Shown one piece after another: positions 9,234 to 16,720 of a stretch of DNA of 64,000 bases; positions within the stretch are counted from its first letter, which is position 1; every line of letters starts with the position of its first letter. The translations under genes and the position numbers were made by a program. Where the stretch lies: NCBI RefSeq assembly GCF_050178175.1, contig NZ_JBFXGH010000001.1, forward strand, positions 6,917-70,916, given 5' to 3'. The notes beneath the pieces are model-generated. The model had not been told where the DNA came from. It saw only the letters and a program-made list of their open reading frames with translations, and made no database searches. Source of the DNA: Sphaerochaeta sp050178175 (GTDB taxonomy: Bacteria; Spirochaetota; Spirochaetia; Sphaerochaetales; Sphaerochaetaceae).

Positions 9234-9569
9234 ATGTTTGTATCACATCGCGATGAGATTGAAAAAAAGAATATAGCAGATAAAGTCATCAAGCAGGTCC
9301 TCATTGGCCCTGAGCAAGGGTGGGAAGACTATGTAATGCGCATGTTCACCTTGGAGAAGGAAGGAAAGGCTCCTCACCACTCCCATCCATGGCAACATGT
9401 CATTTTTGCAGTGGAAGGGAAAGGGAATCTCTTCATGGACGGTAAGGACTATCCACTGAAAAGTGGATCGGTTGCCTATGTGCCGGATGGAATTGACCAT
9501 CAGATTTCCAACGCAGGAGAGGGGCAATTCGTGTTCATCTGCATCGTCCCCAAGCGAGGAGATGCCTGA
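9234..9569 (+). CDS. Single-domain cupin protein
   Basis: The product is 111 residues long and forms one cupin barrel. It contains the HHSHPWQHVIF metal-ligand segment near residues 42-52 and a second motif, VPDGIDHQISNAG, near 82-94. Such small cupins act as isomerases, dioxygenases or ligand-binding proteins. KdgF, a cupin, linearises unsaturated uronates, which would suit this setting, but this sequence does not prove it. GGAG lies 5 bases before the ATG. It is the last gene of the run and meets the convergent gene at 9574 with a 4 bp gap. Confidence 0.75.
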   Translation: MFVSHRDEIEKKNIADKVIKQVLIGPEQGWEDYVMRMFTLEKEGKAPHHSHPWQHVIFAVEGKGNLFMDGKDYPLKSGSVAYVPDGIDHQISNAGEGQFVFICIVPKRGDA

Positions 9570-9573
9570 TTAC

Positions 9574-10671
9574 CTACTCTTCATGATGATGGTGATGTTC
9601 ATGATTGCAGGTATGATGATCATGGTCATGAGGAATCTCATAGAGTTCCTTGAACATATCCTGGATCAGGCTATCCATCTCTTCCTCCTGATTCCCACTG
9701 ACCACCATGATACCGATCTGCTTGCCTAATTCGGAAAGCAGTGGAAGGGTTCTCTTGCCATAGCAGTGGATCGCCTGTGGCTTTCCTTCCTTCTCAAACA
9801 GCTCGAGCAAGCGGCTGATGATCTTCCCATGTTCCTGTTCATAATCCTCAACCAGGAAGACATCAAGCACTTGATGAGATTGCGGGTCATAGGCAAGGCT
9901 ATAGAAGGGATACACAGGTCTCTCACCTTCTTTGGGGAGTATCGGCTCAATCATCATACCGATTGCCAGTGCCATGATCTTTCCTGGTCTTGCCTTCATC
10001 CTCTTGTATTGCAATTGACGATCTTCATTGGTAAAAAATGCTTGCGGATAGTAGAATCCATAAGCTTCATCCTGCAATACCCGGGCACTGACTGAAAAGC
10101 TATCACCTTTCTTCTCCAGTGTGGGGATGTACTCCTTCTTGTCTGTCTCTTCCAACTGAAGAGAATCAATCCAGAAAGAAAACGTGTTGGTCTTCTTGGT
10201 TTTCTTATAGGATGCGAAATACTCCTTGGCAAACAGCAAGCCACGAAGGATGAGGATCAAATCCGCTTCTTCTTTATCACTGATGTACCAGGGGACCTTG
10301 TACTGTTCCTTGCTCCTGAACTGGGGGTAGGCATCTTCGCTGAAAGGTACCCCACTCTCTTCAGCTGCCTTGAGGTCACTCTCTTCCAGATTCTCTTTCG
10401 CTGTTCGCATAATGCCAAGCAAACACTCCTGAGCCTCTTGGAGATCCAGGTTTTCCATCTCTGAGATACCCTCATCCTGCAGCGAGAGAGCAAGGTAGCC
10501 AGTGAGACCCTTTTCCCCCCGATAAGCAGCAAACGCTGAATCCACAACCGATACATAATATGGTACCTGTTCTTCAGAAAGTATGCAGATCAGGTCGTTT
10601 TCCGAAAAGACTGAATCTATGGAAGCATCTTGATAAGCCTTGGCCAGTTCATACAGGGTTGTGTGTTTCAT
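9574..10671 (-). CDS. Hypothetical protein with histidine-rich C-terminal tail
   Basis: I do not recognise a characterised family. The 365-residue soluble protein is acidic and alpha/beta in appearance. It ends in a tail with about twelve histidines plus one cysteine, a likely metal-binding sequence. The start is taken at ATG 10671 because TATAGT (minus strand, 10678-10683) lies 6 bases upstream. That -10 is paired with TTGGAT 17 bp further on, which predicts a leaderless mRNA. A TTG at 10686 would fall inside the -10. It is divergent from the acyltransferase gene. Confidence 0.7.
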   Translation of the reverse strand: MKHTTLYELAKAYQDASIDSVFSENDLICILSEEQVPYYVSVVDSAFAAYRGEKGLTGYLALSLQDEGISEMENLDLQEAQECLLGIMRTAKENLEESDLKAAEESGVPFSEDAYPQFRSKEQYKVPWYISDKEEADLILILRGLLFAKEYFASYKKTKKTNTFSFWIDSLQLEETDKKEYIPTLEKKGDSFSVSARVLQDEAYGFYYPQAFFTNEDRQLQYKRMKARPGKIMALAIGMMIEPILPKEGERPVYPFYSLAYDPQSHQVLDVFLVEDYEQEHGKIISRLLELFEKEGKPQAIHCYGKRTLPLLSELGKQIGIMVVSGNQEEEMDSLIQDMFKELYEIPHDHDHHTCNHEHHHHHEE

Positions 10672-10677
10672 GGTTCC

Positions 10678-10752
10678 ACTATACAAGATTCATGGTACTT
10701 ATCCAATGACTACAGCGCCGTACTTGTTCTCTTGATTCCTACACGCTACATT
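10678..10752. promoter_or_regulatory. Divergent promoters (histidine-tail protein / acyltransferase)
   Basis: The minus-strand promoter is TTGGAT (10701-10706), 17 bp, TATAGT (10678-10683). The plus-strand promoter is TTGTTC (10724-10729), 17 bp, TACATT (10747-10752). The plus-strand transcript has a normal leader with AAGGAAG before the ATG at 10772. The minus-strand one has none. Confidence 0.55.
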
Positions 10753-10771
10753 GTGACAAAGGAAGACGGTA

Positions 10772-12091
10772 ATGACGGGATTTGAGGAACTACAACAAGC
10801 AAAGCGTTTTGATATGCAGAAAAAGCCCATCAGACAACGCCACTATCTAAGACCTGTAACATGGCTACTCAGCTACCCTGCCGTGTGGAAACATAAGCTG
10901 AAAATCAATCGTACCAGAATGGAAGGGGTCAAACCTCCCTTTCTCTTACTCTGTACACATATGGCATTCATTGATTTCAAGGTGACCACCGCTGCCCTTT
11001 TCCCCCATAGAGCAAACTATGTCGTGGCAATCGATGGGTTTCTCAAACGGGAGTGGCTGCTGCGAAACGCTGGGGGAATTTGCAAACGCAAGTTTACCAA
11101 TGACCTTCAGCTGGTCAGACATATCAGGGAGGTTTTGACCGTCAACAAGGATATCCTGGCTCTCTACCCGGAAGCTCGATATTCACTGGTGGGTACGACT
11201 GCCATACTTCCTGACTCCCTCGGTAAGATGGCCAAGCTGTTGGGGGTTCCTGTGGTGATGCTGAATATGCATGGGCACTACCTGAATAGCCCTCTTTGGA
11301 ACCTGAAAAGCCGAGGAAACCGAATTGAAGCCGATCTTTCACTGCTTTTCACTGCTGAAGAACTGGAACAAGCCAAGACCAGTGAAGTCAACAAGGTTAT
11401 ACGAAAAGCCTTCGAATATGATGAGTATGCGTGGCAGAAAGAGAACAAGATCAGAATAGCGTATCCCAAACGGGCAGAGGGCTTGCATAAACCGCTGTAT
11501 CAATGCCCTCACTGTCTTCGTGCATATAAGATGTACAGCAAAGGTACAATCCTGGGATGTGGGGCCTGCCACAAACAGTGGGAAATGAGCGAGTATGGTG
11601 AGTTGAAAGCAGTAAGGAAAGCTGATGACGAACATACACTAACCACAGAGTTCTCCCATATTCCCGATTGGTATGAGTGGGAACGGGAACAGGTTCGCCA
11701 AGAAATAGAGCAAGGTACCTACCATTTTGAAGCCATGGCACGAGTGGAAGCTCTTCCCAATGCAAGAGGATACATTCCCTTGGGGAAAGCAAAACTGACT
11801 CATTCCATGGAAGGCTTTACCCTGGAAGGGGAATTTGGCCACAACGCATTCTGCTTGTCAAAACCTTCGTTGAGCATGTATGCCTGCCATATAGAGTATG
11901 AATATTTCGGTAAAGGGGACTGTATAGACCTTTCCACCCTGGAAGATACGTACTACATCTACCCAGAGGGGACAGAATTCTCGGTCACCAAGCTTTCCTT
12001 GGCAACCGAGGAATTGTTCATCCATCACAGGAGTGCAGGAGCTGATCAGCGTTGTGAAAGGATTCTGGAAAGTTCAGCATCGCTGATATAG
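10772..12091 (+). CDS. PlsC-like acyltransferase with internal zinc ribbon
   Basis: The 439-residue protein begins with a glycerol-phosphate acyltransferase-like domain (about 45-215). Block I is HMAFID, keeping the catalytic H-x4-D spacing. Block III is the variant YPEARYS in place of the usual FPEG-R-S. A four-cysteine ribbon, CPHC and CGAC, follows at about residues 247-270. A C-terminal region of unknown fold completes it. Phospholipid or glycolipid acylation is inferred from the family and the acceptor is unknown. AAGGAAG precedes the ATG. The 3' end overlaps the convergent DUF2202 gene by 46 bp. Confidence 0.75.
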   Translation: MTGFEELQQAKRFDMQKKPIRQRHYLRPVTWLLSYPAVWKHKLKINRTRMEGVKPPFLLLCTHMAFIDFKVTTAALFPHRANYVVAIDGFLKREWLLRNAGGICKRKFTNDLQLVRHIREVLTVNKDILALYPEARYSLVGTTAILPDSLGKMAKLLGVPVVMLNMHGHYLNSPLWNLKSRGNRIEADLSLLFTAEELEQAKTSEVNKVIRKAFEYDEYAWQKENKIRIAYPKRAEGLHKPLYQCPHCLRAYKMYSKGTILGCGACHKQWEMSEYGELKAVRKADDEHTLTTEFSHIPDWYEWEREQVRQEIEQGTYHFEAMARVEALPNARGYIPLGKAKLTHSMEGFTLEGEFGHNAFCLSKPSLSMYACHIEYEYFGKGDCIDLSTLEDTYYIYPEGTEFSVTKLSLATEELFIHHRSAGADQRCERILESSASLI

Positions 12092-12657
12092 CGGGCAGTA
12101 TAATCCATACCATAGCTATTCAACTGCCTTACGAATGCACGCATATGGCTCTCTGAACCTCTGAGCAGATTGTTGTATACCCAGATTTCCACTTCATCCT
12201 CACTTGCCTCAATGGATCGTTGCAAGTCATAGATATCAAGATCCTCTATGATGGCCCCAACCAGGAAAGCTTCCTCTATGGATGTGCTGCCTTGCGCAAC
12301 CAGACTCTCATAGAGTGCGGCAATTTCGGTGTTGTGGAAGACCCCGATCTCTGAATCTTCAACAGGATTGGCTATCTCCTTGTCTTTCATGACCGCAGAA
12401 ACTGCATCCATGTGCTGTTGCTCAGCATTTGCAATGTTGAGAAATACACGACTTCCCCACTTTTCATAAAGTGCAAGATAGACGTCCCTGGCAAGCTTCT
12501 CTTCTTCTGCCATATAGAGCAATCCTTCAGCCCCGGTGGTTTCTACCATTTCCTCAGTCTGGGAAAGTTCAGTCTGTTGCTCGCTGATGGGTTGTGCAGG
12601 GAGGACAGCACCCATTGCCACTACGAAGATTACGGAAAGTATCATTGTCTTACGCAT
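12046..12657 (-). CDS. DUF2202 ferritin-like exported protein
   Basis: The 203-residue protein starts with a signal peptide (MRKTM..., hydrophobic core, cleavage around APAQ/LPAQ near residue 22). A four-helix ferritin-like DUF2202 domain follows, with conserved EEEKLARDVY and AEQQHMDAV segments. These contain the glutamates and histidine expected of a di-iron site. The biochemical role of the family is not established. The last 46 bp overlap the convergent acyltransferase gene, so the two mRNAs would be complementary at their ends. Confidence 0.75.
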   Translation of the reverse strand: MRKTMILSVIFVVAMGAVLPAQPISEQQTELSQTEEMVETTGAEGLLYMAEEEKLARDVYLALYEKWGSRVFLNIANAEQQHMDAVSAVMKDKEIANPVEDSEIGVFHNTEIAALYESLVAQGSTSIEEAFLVGAIIEDLDIYDLQRSIEASEDEVEIWVYNNLLRGSESHMRAFVRQLNSYGMDYTARYISDAELSRILSQR

Positions 12658-12748
12658 AATATTGACTCCTTTGTTTGTCGTTGAGCCAAGTATAGGGATG
12701 TACTATCTACTCTATAAGGAAACAAGGTAAAGGTTTGGTAAAGAGAGA

Positions 12749-12774
12749 GGAGCAAACTTCGAAAAGCTTGCTCC
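12749..12774 (-). terminator. Probable terminator after kdgK
   Basis: On the minus strand GGAGCAAGC pairs with GTTTGCTCC (one G-T) around an 8-base loop. The run that follows is T/C-rich rather than pure T, so termination may be partial. It lies 25-51 bp after the kdgK stop. Confidence 0.5.
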
Positions 12775-12799
12775 CCCTGATATGATACGTTTGCCGTGG

Positions 12800-13837
12800 T
12801 TATCGCTGAACGCGACCGCTTCCATCTCCCTTGCACAGTGCCTCAACCTCTGCTTTGGTGCTGAGATTGAAGTCCCCATCGATGGAGTGCTTCAAGGCTG
12901 ACGCTGCCACTGCAAAGTTGATGGCATACTGTTCATCATCCCCATACTCGCTGAGTGCGAAGATCAGACCAGCAGAGAAGGAATCTCCACCACCGACACG
13001 GTCAATGATATCCGTGATCTCATAGTGCTTGGAGAGGTAGAAACCACTCTTGCCGCTGAGTGCTGCACTCCAACCATTGTGGTCGGCACTCCTGCTCTCC
13101 CTGAGGGTAACGGCAACCACCGAAACATTGGGGAACTGGCGCTTCACCTCTTCGGTAAGATCCTTGTAGACATCTGTATCCAACTCACCACTGGTAACAT
13201 CAACCTTGGCCTCAATACCCAGACACTTCTGGATATCTTCCTCATTCGCGATGATTACATCAGCAAACTTGACCAATTCCCTCATTACCTCAGGTGCTTT
13301 CTTCCCATAGTTCCAGAGTTTCTTTCGGTAGTTCAGATCGATGGATACGGTAGCTCCAGCTTCCTTGGCGGCCTTCATTGCTGCAAGACTACTGTCTGCT
13401 GCATCCTGGCTGATTGCCGGGGTGATACCGGTGATATGGAACCATTGTGCATCAGCAAGTACTGATCTGAAATCAAAATCAGAAGGTTTGCTGAGCGCAA
13501 TTGAGCTCTCTGCACGATCATAAACGACACTACTGGGTCTCTGGTTTGCCCCAGTTTCCAGGAAGTAGATACCGACACGGCCCTTCTTGGTCATGGTAAC
13601 CGCTGAGGTATCAACACCATACTTACGAACCTCTCGTACTGCAGCCTCCCCAATGGCATTGGCAGGAAGTGCGGTCACGAACCGTGATTTCTTTCCAAGC
13701 AATGAGAGAGAAACAGCGACATTGGCCTCTCCTCCGCCAAAGGTGGCTTCCAAAGCAGGAGATTGGAAGAACCGCTCATGCCCTGGTGACTTGAGTCTCA
13801 ACATGATCTCGCCAAAAGTTACAAATGTATTTCCCAT
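12800..13837 (-). CDS. kdgK: 2-keto-3-deoxygluconate kinase
   Basis: This PfkB-family kinase phosphorylates KDG to 2-keto-3-deoxy-6-phosphogluconate with ATP, linking the uxa genes to the aldolase. The 345 residues include the N-terminal FGEIMLRL and FGGGEANVA segments typical of KDG kinases. Near residue 285 is DRVGGGDSFSAG, the PfkB signature with the catalytic Asp. The start is ATG 13837, preceded by GGAGGAG at a good distance; an in-frame ATG at 13852 overlaps that ribosome site. It is divergent from kdgA with a single shared operator. Confidence 0.92.
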   Translation of the reverse strand: MGNTFVTFGEIMLRLKSPGHERFFQSPALEATFGGGEANVAVSLSLLGKKSRFVTALPANAIGEAAVREVRKYGVDTSAVTMTKKGRVGIYFLETGANQRPSSVVYDRAESSIALSKPSDFDFRSVLADAQWFHITGITPAISQDAADSSLAAMKAAKEAGATVSIDLNYRKKLWNYGKKAPEVMRELVKFADVIIANEEDIQKCLGIEAKVDVTSGELDTDVYKDLTEEVKRQFPNVSVVAVTLRESRSADHNGWSAALSGKSGFYLSKHYEITDIIDRVGGGDSFSAGLIFALSEYGDDEQYAINFAVAASALKHSIDGDFNLSTKAEVEALCKGDGSGRVQR

Positions 13838-13880
13838 AGAAGTCTCCTCCATATTTTTATACAGGTACAGTAATATCCTC

Positions 13881-13921
13881 TTGATATTTCAAATCATAGA
13901 AGGTATGCTTGAGTCTGTCAA
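13881..13921. promoter_or_regulatory. Interleaved divergent promoters of kdgK and kdgA
   Basis: The kdgA promoter is TTGATA (13881-13886), 17 bp, TATGCT (13904-13909) on the plus strand. The kdgK promoter is TTGACA (13916-13921), 17 bp, TATGAT (13893-13898) on the minus strand. Each -10 lies inside the other promoter's spacer, so only one polymerase should be able to bind at a time. Confidence 0.6.
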
Positions 13922-13929
13922 TGATATTT

Positions 13930-13944
13930 TGAAACATCGTTTCA
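13930..13944. promoter_or_regulatory. KdgR-type operator between kdgK and kdgA
   Basis: TGAAACATCGTTTCA is a near-perfect 15 bp palindrome (TGAAAC and GTTTCA arms) matching the enterobacterial KdgR box. It lies 8 bp beyond the kdgK -35 and about 14-28 bases downstream of the predicted kdgA start. One bound dimer could hinder both genes. Confidence 0.7.
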
Positions 13945-13975
13945 TATTTGGAATATCCAAGAAGGAGCAACGCAT

Positions 13976-14938
13976 ATGCATGAAGCACTGTTTGAACAGA
14001 TCCATACAATCGGCCTGGTACCGGTGGTGAAGATCGATGATGCCAGCAAGGCCGAGGGCCTTGCAGAAGCCCTGATCGCAGGCGGCCTGCCCTGTGCAGA
14101 GGTCACCTTCCGCACCCAAGCGGCAGAGGAGGCGATCAAGCGCATCACCAAGGCATACCCCGAGATGCTCGTGGGAGCAGGCACGGTGATCAACCTCGAG
14201 TATGCAAAGAAGGCAGTGGCCGCCGGGGCCAAGTTCCTCGTCTCCCCGGGCTTCAACCCCACCGTCGTGGACTGGGCGCTGGAAAACAACATACCCATCG
14301 TCCCGGGTGTCTGTACACCCAGCGACATCGAGGCGGGCATCAGCCGTGGACTTACCACCCTCAAGTTCTTCCCCGCCGAGGTGAGCGGGGGCGTGGACAT
14401 GCTCAAGAACTTCGCAGGGCCCTTCCCTGACCTCCTCTTCATGCCCACCGGCGGCATCAGCACCAAGAACCTTGCAAGCTATGCCAGGCAGCCCAATGTC
14501 CTGGCAGTGGGCGGATCGTGGATGGTCAAGGCCGACCTCATCGAGGCGGAGGACTGGCAGGCGATAGAGGACCTGAGCAGGGAGGCGGTACGCACCCTCC
14601 AGGGACTGGAGTTCGCCCACATGGGCATCAACAACCAGGATGCAGCAGAGGCTGAGAAGACCATCAAGGGACTGGAGGCACTGGGCATGGTGAAAAAGAG
14701 TGGCAACAGTTCCACCTTCCTCGATACCACCATCGAAGTGTTGCCCAAGCAGTACCTGGGGAAGATGGGCCACATCGGCTTCAGGTGCTTCTCCATCGAG
14801 CGAACCCTCTCCTACCTCTCCCAGTTCGGCTTCTCCGCCAACGAGGAGACCATCCAACGCGATGCAAAGGGGAAGATCAAGGTATGTTACCTTGAGCAGG
14901 AGCTCAGCGGATTCGCTATTCACCTGGTCAAGGCATAA
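13976..14938 (+). CDS. kdgA: KDPG/KHG aldolase with C-terminal VOC-like domain
   Basis: The enzyme cleaves 2-keto-3-deoxy-6-phosphogluconate to pyruvate and glyceraldehyde-3-phosphate. Residues 1-205 form the class I aldolase. The Schiff-base lysine lies in TLKFFPAE, the glutamate in EVTFRT and a phosphate-binding stretch around GGIS. Residues ~215-320 form an extra glyoxalase/VOC-like domain, since normal KdgA is about 210 residues. AAGGAG precedes the ATG. Third positions are strongly G/C from about 14020 to 14850, unlike the neighbours. It is divergent from kdgK and followed by a clear terminator. Confidence 0.88.
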   Translation: MHEALFEQIHTIGLVPVVKIDDASKAEGLAEALIAGGLPCAEVTFRTQAAEEAIKRITKAYPEMLVGAGTVINLEYAKKAVAAGAKFLVSPGFNPTVVDWALENNIPIVPGVCTPSDIEAGISRGLTTLKFFPAEVSGGVDMLKNFAGPFPDLLFMPTGGISTKNLASYARQPNVLAVGGSWMVKADLIEAEDWQAIEDLSREAVRTLQGLEFAHMGINNQDAAEAEKTIKGLEALGMVKKSGNSSTFLDTTIEVLPKQYLGKMGHIGFRCFSIERTLSYLSQFGFSANEETIQRDAKGKIKVCYLEQELSGFAIHLVKA

Positions 14939-14957
14939 AGCAAGATTTTTATATTCC

Positions 14958-14994
14958 ATGCCGGTGCACACCTCTAGCTGTACCGGCATTTTTC
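14958..14994 (+). terminator. Rho-independent terminator of kdgA
   Basis: ATGCCGGTGCA pairs with TGTACCGGCAT (11 bp, one G-T) around a 10-base loop at 14958-14989, followed by a T-rich run. It begins 19 bp after the kdgA stop. Confidence 0.75.
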
Positions 14995-15010
14995 TTCAAT
15001 ACTTGCATTG

Positions 15011-15450
15011 ATGGATATCCTACAATGCAACACGCTTACGAGCGAACAAGAACAACACATTGAAGAGCTGTATGCACTCTGCTGCCTGCAGGAACCACTT
15101 TCTCTAGAACTCTTTCTTGNNNNNNNNNNNNNNNNNNNNNNNNNNNNNNNNNNNNNNNNNNNNNNNNNNNNNNNNNNNNNNNNNNNNNNNNNNNNNNNNN
15201 NNNNNNNNNNNNNNNNNNNCACTACCTTGATAAAGAGGTGGCAATGATCCATGCAGTAGGTATTCACAAGGCATATAGAAGAAGAGGCTACGGTTACCAA
15301 ATGATGGAATCTTTTCTCAATACACTCACGAAGAAGACAGAAGCAATAAGACTGGAAGTTGATAGTGACAACCCTCCAGCCCTTGCCTTGTATCAGAAAC
15401 TCGGCTTTTATACGCTGAACCGAGTTGATTACCATGCAATGATTTTTTGA
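15011..15450 (+). CDS. GNAT-family N-acetyltransferase, interrupted by assembly gap
   Basis: The N-terminal part (15011-15119) and C-terminal part (15220-15450) belong to one GNAT gene broken by 100 Ns. The acetyl-CoA binding motif RRRGYGYQ is visible in the second part, with the usual NPPALALYQKLGF segment near the end. The two parts are in different frames across the Ns. That is expected if the gap length is arbitrary, so it is not evidence of a pseudogene. The substrate is unknown, and the start at ATG 15011 lacks a clear ribosome site. Confidence 0.7.
15120..15219. other. Assembly gap of 100 Ns
   Basis: Exactly 100 consecutive Ns mark a scaffold join of probably unknown true length inside the acetyltransferase gene. 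Confidence 0.98.
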
Positions 15451-15485
15451 TAATGGCTTCAATTTGGCGGTTGGGAGGATTTACC

Positions 15486-15515
15486 TTGACTGCATGAACT
15501 TGGCGGCATTAGCAT
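15486..15515 (+). promoter_or_regulatory. Probable promoter of the Fbp-type ABC operon
   Basis: TTGACT (15486-15491), 18 bp and TAGCAT (15510-15515) precede the substrate-binding protein gene by about 60 bp. The -10 is imperfect. Confidence 0.4.
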
Positions 15516-15575
15516 AGGACATACATTGTTCTTTGTCTATCTGGATGGACATCATACGAAATTTTGGAGGAAAGC

Positions 15576-16643
15576 ATGAAAAAAACTATTGCCTTGGTTT
15601 TTGTTCTCGTAATGCTCGTACCTGCACTGTTCGCTCAAGGTGGCCAAGAGGCTGCTCCTGCACCAGCTGCAAGTGAAACTGCGGCTCCTATGGCTGCCGC
15701 TTCAGGAAGCGTCAATGCCTATACGACGCTTGAGGAACCCCTTGCTGCAAAACTGTTCCAGCTCTTTGAGGAAGAGACTGGTATCAAGGTTAACTTTGTT
15801 CGTCTCAGTGGTGGAGAGGCGGTAGCCCGTCTTGAGGCTGAGGCATCCAATCCCCAGGCATCCATCTGGGTTGGTGGTGTTGGACTTGACCACATCACAG
15901 CAAAGAGCAAAGGTTTGACTACCCCTTATGTAAGCCGCTACACGTCCAAGACCCCTGAGCAGTTCCGTGACCCGGACAACTTCTACATCGGTCTCTATGT
16001 TGGTCCTCTCACCTTCGTGACCAACCTTGATCGTGCAGCAGAGCTCGGATTCGATCCCCCCAAGAGTTGGGCCGACCTTCTCAAGCCTGAGTACAAGGGA
16101 TATATCCGCATGGCAAATCCCAACTCCTCTGGTACAGCCTACAACATCTTGACCACTGTTCTCGATGTTTTTGGAACTGAGGACAAGATGATTGAGTACA
16201 TGAAGGAACTGGACAAGAACATCGACCAATACACCAAGAGCGGAAGTGCGCCAGGAAAGAGCGTTGCTACCGGCGAAATTCCTGTCGCCATCGGCTATGC
16301 ACACGACCAGGTCAAACTCAAGGCAGCTGGGTCCCCAATCGTTATCACAGCACCTTCCGAAGGAACTGGTTACGAGCTGGCAAGCATGTCCTTGATAAAG
16401 GGTGGCCCGGATACTGTCAATGCAAAGAAACTGTATGACTGGGTTCTCTCCAGTCCAATTGCCCAGAAAACCTTTACTGAATGGTACGTGGTACTGGTAG
16501 CCGAAGGTGCCGCCAAGCATCCGGATGCGCTGTCCATCAATGAGATCAAGACAGTCAACCAGGATATGGCTTGGGACGGAGACAAGGTCAATAAGACCCG
16601 TCTGCTTGACCGCTGGACCAATGAGATCGGAAACAAGAGATAA
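15576..16643 (+). CDS. ABC transporter substrate-binding protein, Fbp/Afu type
   Basis: The 355-residue protein has a signal peptide (MKKTIALVFVLVMLVPALFA) with no lipobox cysteine. An Ala/Pro-rich linker to about residue 45 and a family-1/6 extracellular solute-binding fold follow. Relatives bind ferric iron, phosphonates or hexose phosphates, so the ligand is not assigned. GGAGGAAAGC precedes ATG 15576. It begins a three-gene operon with the fused permease (16721) and ATPase (18970). A strong hairpin follows its stop, which usually raises the abundance of the binding-protein message. Confidence 0.88.
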   Translation: MKKTIALVFVLVMLVPALFAQGGQEAAPAPAASETAAPMAAASGSVNAYTTLEEPLAAKLFQLFEEETGIKVNFVRLSGGEAVARLEAEASNPQASIWVGGVGLDHITAKSKGLTTPYVSRYTSKTPEQFRDPDNFYIGLYVGPLTFVTNLDRAAELGFDPPKSWADLLKPEYKGYIRMANPNSSGTAYNILTTVLDVFGTEDKMIEYMKELDKNIDQYTKSGSAPGKSVATGEIPVAIGYAHDQVKLKAAGSPIVITAPSEGTGYELASMSLIKGGPDTVNAKKLYDWVLSSPIAQKTFTEWYVVLVAEGAAKHPDALSINEIKTVNQDMAWDGDKVNKTRLLDRWTNEIGNKR

Positions 16644-16697
16644 TTACCAGTGGTAATTTAGCTTTTCCTACCACCCTGCAAGAACTCTTGCAGGGTG
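16642..16697 (+). other. Intercistronic dyad and stable hairpin after the binding-protein gene
   Basis: AATTACCA and TGGTAATT form a perfect dyad at 16642-16658 over the stop codon. CACCCTGCAAGA and TCTTGCAGGGTG form a 12 bp perfect arm pair at 16672-16697 without a T-run. The second looks like an mRNA-stabilising or processing hairpin rather than a terminator. Confidence 0.6.
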
Positions 16698-16720
16698 TGT
16701 AGTTCCAACGGAATGAATCG

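Noticed and set aside
13889..14989. Long minus-strand open frame (366 codons) opposite kdgA
   Set aside because: It is a by-product of the G/C-rich third positions of kdgA. Its translation has no domain pattern and kdgA is a clear aldolase.
15011..15450. Acetyltransferase as a frameshifted pseudogene
   Set aside because: The frame change falls exactly across 100 Ns, which mark a gap of probably arbitrary length, so it says nothing about the real frame.
15464..15506. Direct repeat TTGGCGG twice before the ABC operon
   Set aside because: Seven-base matches 36 bp apart are expected by chance at this scale and no symmetry or known motif supports them.
15702..16520. Minus-strand open frame of 272 codons opposite the substrate-binding protein gene
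   Set aside because: It is the shadow of a gene with a signal peptide and solute-binding family features.
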